From contig CP170502.1 in the NCBI GenBank assembly GCA_047947185.1, positions 4,464,001 to 4,528,000 on the forward strand: 64,000 nucleotides of DNA. The letters run 5' to 3'. The DNA is from JANQJA01 sp047947185 (GTDB lineage: Bacteria > Pseudomonadota > Gammaproteobacteria > Pseudomonadales > Azotimanducaceae). Below the pieces are notes generated by a model, which worked only from the letters and a program-made list of their open reading frames with translations, did no database searches and was not told the DNA's origin. Positions 1 through 7,154 of this stretch are shown one piece after another. A program made the position numbers and the translations under genes. Every line of letters starts with the position of its first letter. Within the stretch, counting starts at the first letter, position 1.

Positions 1-95
1 TGTCTATCCTGCTCATGGCTGATCTCCTTCAGACAGCTTGTCGACCCGGTTCCCTGCGACGACCGGGCAGAGTGTCCCGGATTTGCGGGTGTGTG

Positions 96-485
96 TCAGA
101 ACCAGTAGTCCCTGACGCATCTACCATCCCGTGGCAGGTCATCGAAAGTGTCCAGTCCATCGAAATGATCAATGGGTACATCGAGTATGGCATCGGGTTC
201 GGTCAAACGCAGGTTGACCGCAATACGCCTGCGACCGTCGGTGCCAGCATCAAGTGCCCGCCAGTAGGCGACACAGCCACAGGTTGAACAGAAATGGAAG
301 CCGATGGACTCGCCCCGCGTATAGACGCTGGTTTGGCCGTCGACCCGAATCCCCTGATTTTCAAAGTCATAGGCCCACAGGACACCGTAACGTCGGCAGA
401 CGGTGCAATTGCAGGCGGTTGCGCCATCTGGCATACCATCAAACTGCCAGGTGACTTTGCCGCAGTGGCAGGCTCCTTCAAGCAT
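96..485 (-). CDS. GFA/CENP-V family zinc protein
   Basis: A 129-residue protein with the cysteine pattern of the glutathione-dependent formaldehyde-activating (GFA/CENP-V) fold. The near-N-terminal C6-H-C8 is followed by C25-x-C27-x2-C30 (CNCTVC) and by C66-x2-C69-G-C71 (CSTCGC), the usual ligands for structural and catalytic zinc ions. Length matches small single-domain members. Family members are often called S-(hydroxymethyl)glutathione synthase-like, but most have no proven reaction, so no substrate is claimed. It lies 33 bases downstream of the phosphomannose-isomerase-like gene on the same strand and may be co-transcribed with it. The stop is close to the window start and nothing recognisable lies in bases 1-95. 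Confidence 0.88.
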   Translation of the reverse strand: MLEGACHCGKVTWQFDGMPDGATACNCTVCRRYGVLWAYDFENQGIRVDGQTSVYTRGESIGFHFCSTCGCVAYWRALDAGTDGRRRIAVNLRLTEPDAILDVPIDHFDGLDTFDDLPRDGRCVRDYWF

Positions 486-518
486 GGCATTCCCTGATCC
501 TCGAATGTAAGCAGCAGG

Positions 519-1979
519 CTAGCGCGATCTGGGCCGGGCAACAAGCAGGCGTGACCCGGTCTGGCGTGACCCGGTCTGGCGTGACCCGGTCTGGCGCGAC
601 CCGGTCTGGCGCGACCCGGTCTGGCGCGACCCGGTCTGGCGCGACCCGGTAGCACCACTTTGCAGGTGAAGGCTGGCGTGCGAGTGAGGCAGCAGCACAG
701 CCTGTTCCGGGTGAAGCGAAGCGCCGTTGACGGTGGGTTCCCCATCAATGCACATGACAATCGCATAACTGTCCAGGTTGATGGTGTGGTCCGCACCGGG
801 AGCAAGGGTGATTCGCACCACGTTGAACTCGGCAAAATCCGCGACCGTCTCGACAAGACACCCTTCCGTCGAGGTTGTGGCTTCCAGGCTGGTGTCGAAG
901 CGAGCCGCAAAATTTGCCTGCGGTAATGCAACCTCGGTGTCCCAGTGATCCTGGGTCAGCACCTTCTGGGAGAATGACAGGATAAAGCGCTCGTAGTGTG
1001 GTGTTTGAAACTCGACCACTCGAACACCATGCTGCAGTGAGTGAGGCGTAAAAGGTGGTACCCGGATGACGTCACCCCGACTGACCGGATAAACAGTGGA
1101 ATACCGGTTAAGTCTGTCACGTACCCGGGCTTCCTGTGCAACAATCGCCGGGTCCACCAGCGCCTTGTACCCCTCAAGTGTGGCGGTATCGATGACAGCC
1201 TGCGGGTCGATACCCGCTGCAGCCTTGATGCGATCCAGTTCGTTGTCCAGTGTGAGTCGTGCGGCGCGATAATCCCTGACGGCAGCCAGGTAAGACTGCT
1301 GAAATGCATTCAGATTCTCGAATGAATCTATCAGCGCCTGGTTGAATCCGTAGCGGATGCCGCCAGTACCATTAGGCCAGGCAGTCTCGTCCACATGGGT
1401 GACAACGTAGACCTCAACCTTCTGGTTGTGCATTTCAAAGTAGAGCTCTCCGTAGCTTTCCTCCGGCCGCGGTGCCAGGATTTTCAACAGGAGCGGCGCT
1501 GTGATGTCACTGCCGCTGAATTCGTTGCCGACCAGTTCCAGGTACCAGGGCAGTGGAGTGTCGCAGACCCGACATACCCCGCGGGCTTCTATACCTGTGT
1601 ACCAGATTTCTTCTCCCCAGGGTTTGGCAATGGTAACTGTTGACAGTGCCAGCGGTTGATCCAGAAACAGCAGGCGGGTACCGGCAGCCTCCGCCAGTGC
1701 CTGCAGGTAGGTTGGGTCCAGCTGGCTGTCTGACGTGACCCGGTCTGACGCGACCCGGTCTGGCGCGACCCGGTCAAGGGCGGCATCCAGCAACTCCTTG
1801 CGCGCCAGCAGCGCGATGACTTCACCGGCGACGGGTGCAAGCAGCGCCGCAACAGCCTGCGTCGGCGCACCTCCCTGGTAGTCTGGCTTGTGTTCAAACC
1901 AGCAGTACACGGTTCTGCCTGCCCGCGCGGCAGCCAGTGCTGTCGATGGTGAATCCAGTCTCCCCAGGCGTTCGATCAT
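519..1979 (-). CDS. Phosphomannose isomerase-like cupin protein with repeats
   Basis: A 486-residue cytosolic protein resembling class I mannose-6-phosphate isomerases. It has a KPWGEEIWY segment near residues 119-127, a cupin strand with VPPFTPHSLQHG in the second half, and a degenerate C-terminal cupin. Many proteins of this shape are annotated as isomerase without proof; the substrate is inferred from family only. Two oddities stand out. Residues about 69-84 (three DRVxx pentads) and residues about 444-478 (seven TGSR(Q) pentads) are both encoded by the same 15-bp DNA repeat read in different frames, so they are probably not conserved parts of the enzyme. The ATG at 1979 has no strong ribosome binding site. 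The GFA gene follows on the same strand. Confidence 0.75.
   Translation of the reverse strand: MIERLGRLDSPSTALAAARAGRTVYCWFEHKPDYQGGAPTQAVAALLAPVAGEVIALLARKELLDAALDRVAPDRVASDRVTSDSQLDPTYLQALAEAAGTRLLFLDQPLALSTVTIAKPWGEEIWYTGIEARGVCRVCDTPLPWYLELVGNEFSGSDITAPLLLKILAPRPEESYGELYFEMHNQKVEVYVVTHVDETAWPNGTGGIRYGFNQALIDSFENLNAFQQSYLAAVRDYRAARLTLDNELDRIKAAAGIDPQAVIDTATLEGYKALVDPAIVAQEARVRDRLNRYSTVYPVSRGDVIRVPPFTPHSLQHGVRVVEFQTPHYERFILSFSQKVLTQDHWDTEVALPQANFAARFDTSLEATTSTEGCLVETVADFAEFNVVRITLAPGADHTINLDSYAIVMCIDGEPTVNGASLHPEQAVLLPHSHASLHLQSGATGSRQTGSRQTGSRQTGSRQTGSRQTGSRQTGSRLLVARPRSR
551..650. repeat. 15-bp tandem repeat, 6.7 copies, coding
   Basis: Direct tandem repeat with unit GYGACCCGGTCTGGC: three copies with T at position 2 (551-595), then three with C (596-640) and a partial copy (641-650). 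The unit is a multiple of three, so copy-number change keeps the frame; it encodes the TGSRQ pentads at the C-terminus of the isomerase-like protein. The unit contains the imperfect palindrome GACCCGGTC. A second array of the same unit is at 1735-1774. Confidence 0.95.
1735..1774. repeat. Second array of the 15-bp repeat, other frame
   Basis: About 2.7 copies of the same 15-bp unit seen at 551-650, in the same orientation in the same gene but in a different reading frame. Here it encodes DRVAP/DRVAS/DRVTS pentads rather than TGSRQ. One base differs in the first copy (CTGAC for CTGGC). Confidence 0.92.
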
Positions 1980-2013
1980 GGTTTGTCTGAGCGGTCATAG
2001 TGAGACTGCGCAT

Positions 2014-2061
2014 TGTACTGACAAAAGTACCGACGAGAGTACCGATGAGAGTACCGACAAA
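2014..2061. repeat. 12-bp tandem repeat, intergenic
   Basis: Four imperfect copies of a 12-bp unit close to AGTACCGACGAG (2014-2025 degenerate, 2026-2037, 2038-2049, 2050-2061), just upstream of the isomerase-like gene that begins at 1979 on the minus strand. It lies in the region that would hold that gene's promoter or 5' untranslated region. Confidence 0.85.
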
Positions 2062-2186
2062 ACGCCGCAAACACGGCTGCAATGACAGCTTTACACTGAG
2101 TTAATTTGTCGAAAAAACTTACACTTTTCTTGAGGTCCGTGAAAGCACCAGGGGTAACCTGTTGAAAAAAATAGTAAAAGTTTTTT

Positions 2187-2202
2187 TGGCACATATTCTG
2201 CT
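2187..2202 (+). promoter_or_regulatory. Sigma-54-type -24/-12 promoter
   Basis: TGGCAC at 2187-2192 followed by CTGCT at 2198-2202 gives GG-N10-GC, the exact spacing of RpoN promoters (consensus TGGCAC-N5-TTGC); the only mismatch is C for the first T of TTGC. The expected start site near 2212 leaves a 25-base leader containing AAGGAGGG (2222-2229) before the GTG at 2238. Control of PEP-CTERM genes by the RpoN-dependent PrsK/PrsR system is established in other bacteria, which supports the call. Confidence 0.7.
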
Positions 2203-2237
2203 GAATGAAAAAAGCAGCCTGAAGGAGGGCCATCATA

Positions 2238-2951
2238 GTGAAATTGAGAAAAATCGGACTAGTTCAAAAGAGTTCAACCGCAGTGGTCGTCATCGGGCTG
2301 GCACTCTGTGTCGCAACGTCGCCAGCTGTGGCAGCCCCGGTCATTACCGACTGGAGTACGAGTTATTCTACTGGCAGCACCGGATCCGCTTCCGGTGACC
2401 TGGGTGGTGTCAGCGTCACATTTTCCGGTGATGTTCGCGGCGTCTACCAGAATCATGGCAGTGTGTTCGACAATGGAGGCTATGGCGGCCAGACCGTCTT
2501 TACCCCCAGCCTGGATGTTTCGGATGCCGTCGTGACCCACGGTGCCCCGGGTGTTACCAACACAATCACTTTCGGAAGCGCCGTGCTAAACCCCATTATC
2601 TGGATCAACAGCCTGGGCCGTGGTGGTGGCTGGGATCTCGCCACCTACGTACAGAGCTGGACGTTTGACAGCTCCTTTAGCCTGCTCAGTTCCTGGTATG
2701 CCGAGCTTGAGCCGCCGAATCCCTACAAGATGACCCAGTCTGGCAACACGCTGATAGGACAGGAAGGCCATGGCGCCATCCAGTTTGCCGGGTCTTATAC
2801 CAGTATCTCCTGGACGTCAGACAAGCTGGAGGGTTCTGCTTTCTTCCAGGTTGGTTATGACAATTCCATTGTGCCGGTGCCGGCTCCGGCCAGTTTGCTG
2901 CTGTTTGCCCTGGGCCTGGTAGGTCTGATGGCAAGAAAGAGCCAGGGCTAA
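2238..2951 (+). CDS. PEP-CTERM sorting domain exported protein
   Basis: A 237-residue secreted protein. The N-terminus (residues 1-33) is a signal peptide with a basic start and an Ala-rich cleavage region near AVAAP. The middle is Gly/Ser/Thr-rich with predicted beta character and no recognised catalytic motif. The C-terminus has the tripartite PEP-CTERM signal: VPAPAS (a variant of VPEPS), a hydrophobic stretch LLLFALGLVGLMA, and a basic tail RKSQG. Such proteins are processed by exosortase and exported in organisms that make extracellular polysaccharide. The GTG start is fixed by the strong AAGGAGGG site 8 bases upstream. No exosortase or polysaccharide genes are in the window, so it is a dispersed target. 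It is followed by a strong terminator. Confidence 0.9.
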   Translation: MKLRKIGLVQKSSTAVVVIGLALCVATSPAVAAPVITDWSTSYSTGSTGSASGDLGGVSVTFSGDVRGVYQNHGSVFDNGGYGGQTVFTPSLDVSDAVVTHGAPGVTNTITFGSAVLNPIIWINSLGRGGGWDLATYVQSWTFDSSFSLLSSWYAELEPPNPYKMTQSGNTLIGQEGHGAIQFAGSYTSISWTSDKLEGSAFFQVGYDNSIVPVPAPASLLLFALGLVGLMARKSQG

Positions 2952-3003
2952 ACCTGATCCAGTGCGCCCGACCAGCCAACCAGGCGGTCATGATCAAAAA
3001 AAT

Positions 3004-3027
3004 CCCGGCCAATGCCGGGTTTTTTTT
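3004..3027 (+). terminator. Rho-independent terminator
   Basis: Stem CCCGGC (3004-3009), loop CAAT, stem GCCGGG (3014-3019), followed by eight T residues (3020-3027) and preceded by an A-run. It lies 52 bases after the PEP-CTERM stop codon and isolates that single-gene unit. The stretch from 3028 to 3259 before the next gene shows no other feature I can support. Confidence 0.92.
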
Positions 3028-3259
3028 CACCAGCGTCGGAGTCAAAAAAGCACCCGTCCAGCCATCAGCGCCCTTTTGCTGCGACTCAGGGTGGCTTGCG
3101 AGCAATCCAACCCCTGTTTGGCGCCCTGGTCCAGTGAGGCCCCTGATTTGGCCCCATCACGGACCCGATGAGGCAGTCCCCGGAAATCATGTCCGATTCT
3201 GGCTAGTACAGATGCAAGCAGCACTCTAGGATAGTTATCCCGATTGTGGAATTGTGCTG

Positions 3260-4666
3260 ATGGAGCCTCAAGCCTACGAAAACGCCCGGCAGTCCCGTGA
3301 TCCGAGATTCGACGGGCGGTTTTTTATCGGCGTGACTTCAACCGGTGTCTATTGCCGACCGGTGTGCCCGGTCAGGACGCCGCGACCCGAGAATGTCCGG
3401 TTTTTTGCGTCTGCGGCGGCGGCCGCTGAAGCAGGATTCAGGCCCTGCCTGCGGTGTCGCCCGGAAAGTGCACCGGGCACGCCGGCCTGGCGGGGAACTT
3501 CGGTGACGGTGACGCGCGGACTGCGGCTGATCAATGAAGGAGCGCTGGATGACGGGACCGTGACTGACCTGGCCACTCGCCTGGGTGTCACGTCGCGGCA
3601 CCTGACACGGTTGTTCCAGGAACACCTTGGAGCGTCACCCAAAACGATTGCACTGACCCGGCGCCTGCAGTTCGCCAAAAAATTGCTGAACGAAACCGGG
3701 CTCCCCCTGACCGACATTGCGCTCGCGTCCGGTTATGGATCCATCCGGCGGTTCAACGATCATTTCCGCCAGGTCTACGGCAGGGCGCCACGTGAACTGC
3801 GGCGAAGTGCGGAGGTGGTCGACGCTGGCGAATTTTCCCTGCTTTTGCCGTTTCGGCCGCCGTTTGATGTTGCCTCGGTGCTGGCGTTCCTCGGTCGCCG
3901 GGCTATCCCGGGAGTGGAATCCGTTTCGGACGAAACCTATCACCGCAGTATCCGGATTGCTGACGAGGTGGGCCAGGTCAGCGTCCGGTTGGCTGACACC
4001 GGTGATGCGCTGCGCTGTTCCGTTGCCCTGCCTTCTCCCCGCTATCTGCTGACTGTCCTGCATCGCGTTCGGCGGCTGTTCGACCTTGACGCTGATCCGC
4101 TGCTGGTAAACAACACGCTGTGTCGTGACAGGCGCATGGCACGGCTGGTGCGGCGCAATCCGGGCATGCGGGTGCCAGGCTGTTGGGATCCATTTGAAGT
4201 TGCGGTGCGGGCGATTGTGGGCCAGCAGGTGTCGGTTGTCGGGGCGACAACCATTATGGGCAGAATCGCCCGTCAATTCGGGACAGAGACTGATGGCGTC
4301 CTCTATTTCCCTGATCCAGAATCGCTTGCGATGCTGGACCCCGGGCTATTGCCCATGCCAAGGGGCCGGGCGGAAGCCATTCGTGCGCTGGCGCTGGGGG
4401 TCGCGGACGGGCAGTTGGACTTCAGTGACGTCGAATTGCAACAGAAGCTATTGGCAATAAAGGGTATCGGCCCCTGGACGGCTGATTACATCGCGATGCG
4501 GGCCCTGGGTGACCCGGATGCCTTTCTGGCAGGTGACCTTGTGCTGCGCAGGTCCTTCGAAGCGATTTATGGTGCAGCCACAATCGAAACGATGATTGCC
4601 CAGGCAGAGCCTTTTCGGCCCTGGCGCGCCTACGCCGCCATGCATCTCTGGGCGGCTGCGGGCTGA
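3260..4666 (+). CDS. alkA: Ada-AlkA fusion: methylphosphotriester sensor/3-methyladenine glycosylase
   Basis: A 468-residue fusion. Residues 1-75 are the Ada zinc domain with four cysteines at about C32, C36, C63 and C66; in Ada the first of these accepts the methyl group from DNA phosphotriesters. Residues about 85-180 are an AraC-type double helix-turn-helix (TDLATRLGVTSRHLTRLF). Residues about 190-468 are an AlkA-type DNA glycosylase with the helix-hairpin-helix KGIGPWTADYIAMRAL and the catalytic Asp in LAGDLVL. The protein should sense methylation, activate transcription and remove alkylated bases. A GTG at 3254 is an alternative start; the ATG at 3260 is preferred by codon. The next gene, ogt, supplies the methyltransferase activity that Ada carries in one chain in E. 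coli. Confidence 0.93.
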   Translation: MEPQAYENARQSRDPRFDGRFFIGVTSTGVYCRPVCPVRTPRPENVRFFASAAAAAEAGFRPCLRCRPESAPGTPAWRGTSVTVTRGLRLINEGALDDGTVTDLATRLGVTSRHLTRLFQEHLGASPKTIALTRRLQFAKKLLNETGLPLTDIALASGYGSIRRFNDHFRQVYGRAPRELRRSAEVVDAGEFSLLLPFRPPFDVASVLAFLGRRAIPGVESVSDETYHRSIRIADEVGQVSVRLADTGDALRCSVALPSPRYLLTVLHRVRRLFDLDADPLLVNNTLCRDRRMARLVRRNPGMRVPGCWDPFEVAVRAIVGQQVSVVGATTIMGRIARQFGTETDGVLYFPDPESLAMLDPGLLPMPRGRAEAIRALALGVADGQLDFSDVELQQKLLAIKGIGPWTADYIAMRALGDPDAFLAGDLVLRRSFEAIYGAATIETMIAQAEPFRPWRAYAAMHLWAAAG

Positions 4667-4716
4667 ATACGCGCACGCCACCCATAGATCAAACAGAACA
4701 AGCAGGAGCAAGCAAA

Positions 4717-5202
4717 ATGGAATACAGGTTTTTGGCCTCGCCTATTGGGGACCTGTTGCTGGCCGGTGACAAGTCAGGATTACGTCTGATTGGTTTTCCC
4801 TCGGGCAAAGGCAGGATCCTGCCCGGGGATAGCTGGATTCGCAATGATGCCGCTCTGGGGGATGCTGCCCGGCAACTGGAAGAGTATTTTGCCGGTAACC
4901 GGACGACGTTTGACCTTGAACTCTCCCCCACGGGCACACCTTTTCAACTGGCGGTACTTGATGCGCTGCAGGCGATTCCTTTTGGGCAGACGCGCACCTA
5001 TGCTGAAGTTGCCGCGGCCATTGGCCGGCCGAAAGCGGTGCGCGCAGTGGGGGCGGCAAATGGTCGCAACCCCCTGCCCATTGTCATTCCCTGTCATCGG
5101 GTTATCGGCACCAATGGCAGCCTGACGGGGTTTGGTGGCGGCATTGAAACCAAGCGGTTCCTGCTTGCGCTGGAATCAGGTGGATTACCGCTGGCAAACT
5201 GA
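4717..5202 (+). CDS. ogt: Methylated-DNA-protein-cysteine methyltransferase
   Basis: A 161-residue Ogt-type suicide methyltransferase that takes alkyl groups from O6-alkylguanine onto its own cysteine. The active-site motif PCHRV lies near residues 125-129, after the recognition helix segment RAVGAANGRNP, and GFGGGIETKRFLL closes the domain. Length is typical for stand-alone Ogt. AGGAG at 4703-4707 sits 9 bases before the ATG. It lies 50 bases downstream of the Ada-AlkA gene, giving a two-gene alkylation-repair unit. Its 3' end overlaps the 3' end of the truncated aroA copy on the other strand (5185-5202). The last 142 bases are duplicated at 7013-7154. Confidence 0.94.
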   Translation: MEYRFLASPIGDLLLAGDKSGLRLIGFPSGKGRILPGDSWIRNDAALGDAARQLEEYFAGNRTTFDLELSPTGTPFQLAVLDALQAIPFGQTRTYAEVAAAIGRPKAVRAVGAANGRNPLPIVIPCHRVIGTNGSLTGFGGGIETKRFLLALESGGLPLAN

Positions 5203-6031
5203 TTCGAACACCTCAAAATAATCCGGAAATGTTCTTGCGGTACATTCCGGGTTATTGATGGTGATGCTGGTGTTGCCCAGCGCCGCCAGCGAAAAAGCCA
5301 TGGCAATACGATGATCGCCGTAAGTATCAATTTCGGCACTTCTGATCTGGTCCGGTGGTGAGATGACAATGTAATCAGCACCCGTCTCAACGCCAGCGCC
5401 CAGCTTCTGCAATTCGGTGGCCATGGCGGTCATCCGGTCAGTTTCCTTGACGCGCCAGTTGTAGATGTTGCGAATGCGCGTGGGCCCCTCGGCAAAAAGC
5501 GCAAGAGTCGCAATAGTCATGGCGGCGTCGGGGATGTGGTTCATGTCCATGTCGATGCCGCGGAGTTGACCACGGCTCACATCTACCCAGGTTTCATTCC
5601 GCTTGACTACTGCCCCCATGGCTTCCAGCACATCCAGGAACTGGATATCACCCTGTACGGAATTGACGCCAAGACCGTGCACTCTTACCCTGCCGCCCTT
5701 GATCGCAGCGGCGGCAAAAAAATAGCTGGCCGAGGAGGCATCACCTTCAATCAGGTAGTGGCCCGGTGAGCGATACTGTTGTCCGGCGGCAACATGGAAT
5801 TGCTGGTAGTTGTCATGGCTGGCGTGCACGCCGAACTGCTGCATGATGGAAAGCGTGAGATCCAGGTAGGGTTTGGAAACCTGCTCGCCAATTACAGTGA
5901 TGGTGCTGTCGCGTTCTGCCAGCGGCAGTGCCAGCAGGAGGGCGCGGTTGGAGAGACTCTTGGAACCCGGCAGGGTGATCTCCCCGCTCACTTCGCGGAC
6001 TGGTGCAATTTTCAGTTGTTCTGGCAAAGCC
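5061..6031. repeat. Long direct repeat, copy 1 (ogt 3' end + deleted aroA)
   Basis: Matches 7013-8427 in the same orientation with a constant offset of 1952 bases over its first 880 bases, where I count four substitutions. Copy 1 then lacks 444 bases present in copy 2, and resumes for its last 91 bases (5941-6031) with five substitutions. The left edge lies inside ogt; the right edge lies inside the first codons of aroA. Confidence 0.95.
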
Positions 6032-6069
6032 GATGACTCGATGAAGTGCCCTGACCATGGCCACAGCAA
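5185..6069 (-). pseudogene. aroA: 5'-truncated, internally deleted aroA copy
   Basis: A second copy of EPSP synthase (3-phosphoshikimate 1-carboxyvinyltransferase) that still forms an open frame of 294 codons. Residues 41-188 of the intact 435-residue protein are missing: the sequence jumps in frame from NRALLLA to LPLAERD at a shared ALLLA segment, a 444-bp deletion. The deleted part carries the NAGTAIRPL loop, the Arg-124 region and the SSQ motif, all needed for substrate binding, so the product should be inactive. The native start is also lost; the frame would begin at a TTG (6069), with AAGGAG ten bases upstream on foreign sequence, so a fusion protein could still be translated. A regulatory or neomorphic role cannot be excluded but nothing suggests one. 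Confidence 0.85.
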
Positions 6070-6307
6070 GTCGTTTATTCTCCTTAGTCCCTCGGCCAGA
6101 GTTCGGATTCTAGAAACATTTCGCCGAATTTCTAATGTTCAACTTATTCAACTCGTGGGTGAGGCTGCGGAAAGAGGGGATCACAGGCAAATCCTGGGGA
6201 TGGCGATACCTTTCTGAATGTTGAAAAAGGGTGTTTATTCTTACTAATCGCCCTGCTACCGTAGTCGTTTCCCAAGATGATTCAACCGATAAAGGTGGGG
6301 AGGCACG
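6032..6307. other. Novel-joint DNA upstream of the toxin-antitoxin pair
   Basis: Unique sequence between the truncated aroA copy and the DUF433 gene, more A+T-rich than its surroundings. It has no coding frame I can support. It should hold the promoter of the toxin-antitoxin pair; TTGAAA near 6221 followed by TAATCG is a weak candidate. The left boundary is exactly where homology to the intact aroA ends. Confidence 0.6.
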
Positions 6308-6535
6308 ATGTTGGAATTTGAGCGAATTACTCAGAACCCAGCAGTAATGGGTGGTAAACCCTGCATTCGTGGTCTGCGTGTGACTGTGGGCATGGTGGTG
6401 GGTCAGATTGGCGCCGGCCATACCATTGAAGAGATACTGTCTGACTATCCCTACCTTGAAAAAGAGGATGTTTTCCAGGCCTTGCGCTATGCAGCGTGGC
6501 GTTCTGAAGAACGCGAGGTAGTGCTCGGCGGTTGA
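6308..6535 (+). CDS. DUF433 antitoxin-like protein
   Basis: A 75-residue protein of the DUF433 family: NPAVMGGKPCIRGLRVTV (residues 10-27) followed by a short winged-helix-like segment with TIEEILSDYPYLEKEDVFQALRYA. DUF433 proteins are typical first-gene partners of DUF5615 PIN-like proteins and are regarded as antitoxins and operon repressors. GGGGAGG just upstream is a strong ribosome binding site for the ATG at 6308. The stop codon overlaps the ATG of the next gene (TGATG), which implies translational coupling. The pair lies between the two ogt-aroA repeats. Confidence 0.9.
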   Translation: MLEFERITQNPAVMGGKPCIRGLRVTVGMVVGQIGAGHTIEEILSDYPYLEKEDVFQALRYAAWRSEEREVVLGG

Positions 6536-6906
6536 TGAAGCTGCTGATTGACATGAACCTGTCACCCAGATGGGTGAAATATTTGACAGATGCTGGCTTT
6601 GAGGTAGTTCATTGGTCCACGGTCGGGCCACACGATGCACCAGATACAGACCTTGTTGAATTTGCCATCCACGAAAACTCTGTCATTCTCTCTCATGATC
6701 TTGATTTCAGTGCGATTCTGGCCGCAACACAGGGTAGAAAACCGAGCGTTGTGCAGCTTCGCGCAGACAACATCAATCCTGAAGCGATTGGAGACACGGT
6801 GATTCATGCCTTGCGACAAATGGAAGATGAACTCGGTAGAGGTGCATTGCTTTCAGTAGGAGACAGTCGTACTCGCATCCGTTATTTACCGCTGCGTACG
6901 GACTGA
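6535..6906 (+). CDS. DUF5615 PIN-like toxin
   Basis: A 123-residue PIN-like protein (DUF5615, Mut7-C-related). The N-terminus KLLIDMNLSPRWVKYLTDAGFEVVHW gives the first acidic residue (LLIDMNL), and ENSVILSHDLDFSAIL carries the second acidic cluster. Both are expected metal-binding positions of a PIN-type RNase. The ATG at 6535 overlaps the stop of the DUF433 gene by one base; a TTG at 6532 would add one residue. By analogy with VapBC-like pairs it is the toxin; ribonuclease activity is known for PIN relatives but is inferred here. Confidence 0.88.
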   Translation: MKLLIDMNLSPRWVKYLTDAGFEVVHWSTVGPHDAPDTDLVEFAIHENSVILSHDLDFSAILAATQGRKPSVVQLRADNINPEAIGDTVIHALRQMEDELGRGALLSVGDSRTRIRYLPLRTD

Positions 6907-6957
6907 TCTTGTGCCCGTGCCGCGCCCAAATGACTTTAACTGACCTAAAACACGTTG

Positions 6958-6979
6958 ATGAACGGAAGTTAGCGTTCAT
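6958..6979. other. Inverted repeat between toxin gene and repeat copy 2
   Basis: ATGAACG, eight-base loop, CGTTCAT: a perfect 7-bp stem 50 bases after the toxin stop and about 35 bases before the start of repeat copy 2. There is no T-run, so it is not a standard terminator. It may be a remnant of the joint or a binding site. Confidence 0.4.
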
Positions 6980-7012
6980 TCCAAGCCGTTATTGACACCC
7001 GCGGTAAAGGTC

Positions 7013-7154
7013 TGGTCGCAATCCCCTGCCCATTGTCATTCCCTGTCATCGGGTTATCGGCACCAATGGCAGCCTGACGGGGTTTGGTGGCGGCATTGAA
7101 ACCAAGCGGTTCCTGCTTGCGCTGGAATCAGGTGGATTACCGCTGGCAAACTGA
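7013..7154 (+). pseudogene. ogt: 3' fragment of ogt
   Basis: Duplicate of the last 142 bases of the intact ogt gene, encoding its PCHRV motif and C-terminus but lacking the rest. The match begins abruptly at TGGTCGCAA. One substitution (C to T at 7022) separates it from the intact copy in this stretch. No start codon or expression signal is evident. Confidence 0.9.

Noticed and set aside
203..931. 242-codon minus-strand frame with RPGRA/RPGHA repeats
   Set aside because: It is the 15-bp repeat and the isomerase/GFA genes read in another frame; no ribosome site or family match.
2162..2398. 78-codon frame MKKIVKV upstream of the PEP-CTERM gene
   Set aside because: Overlaps the sigma-54 promoter and the PEP-CTERM start in another frame; no similarity.
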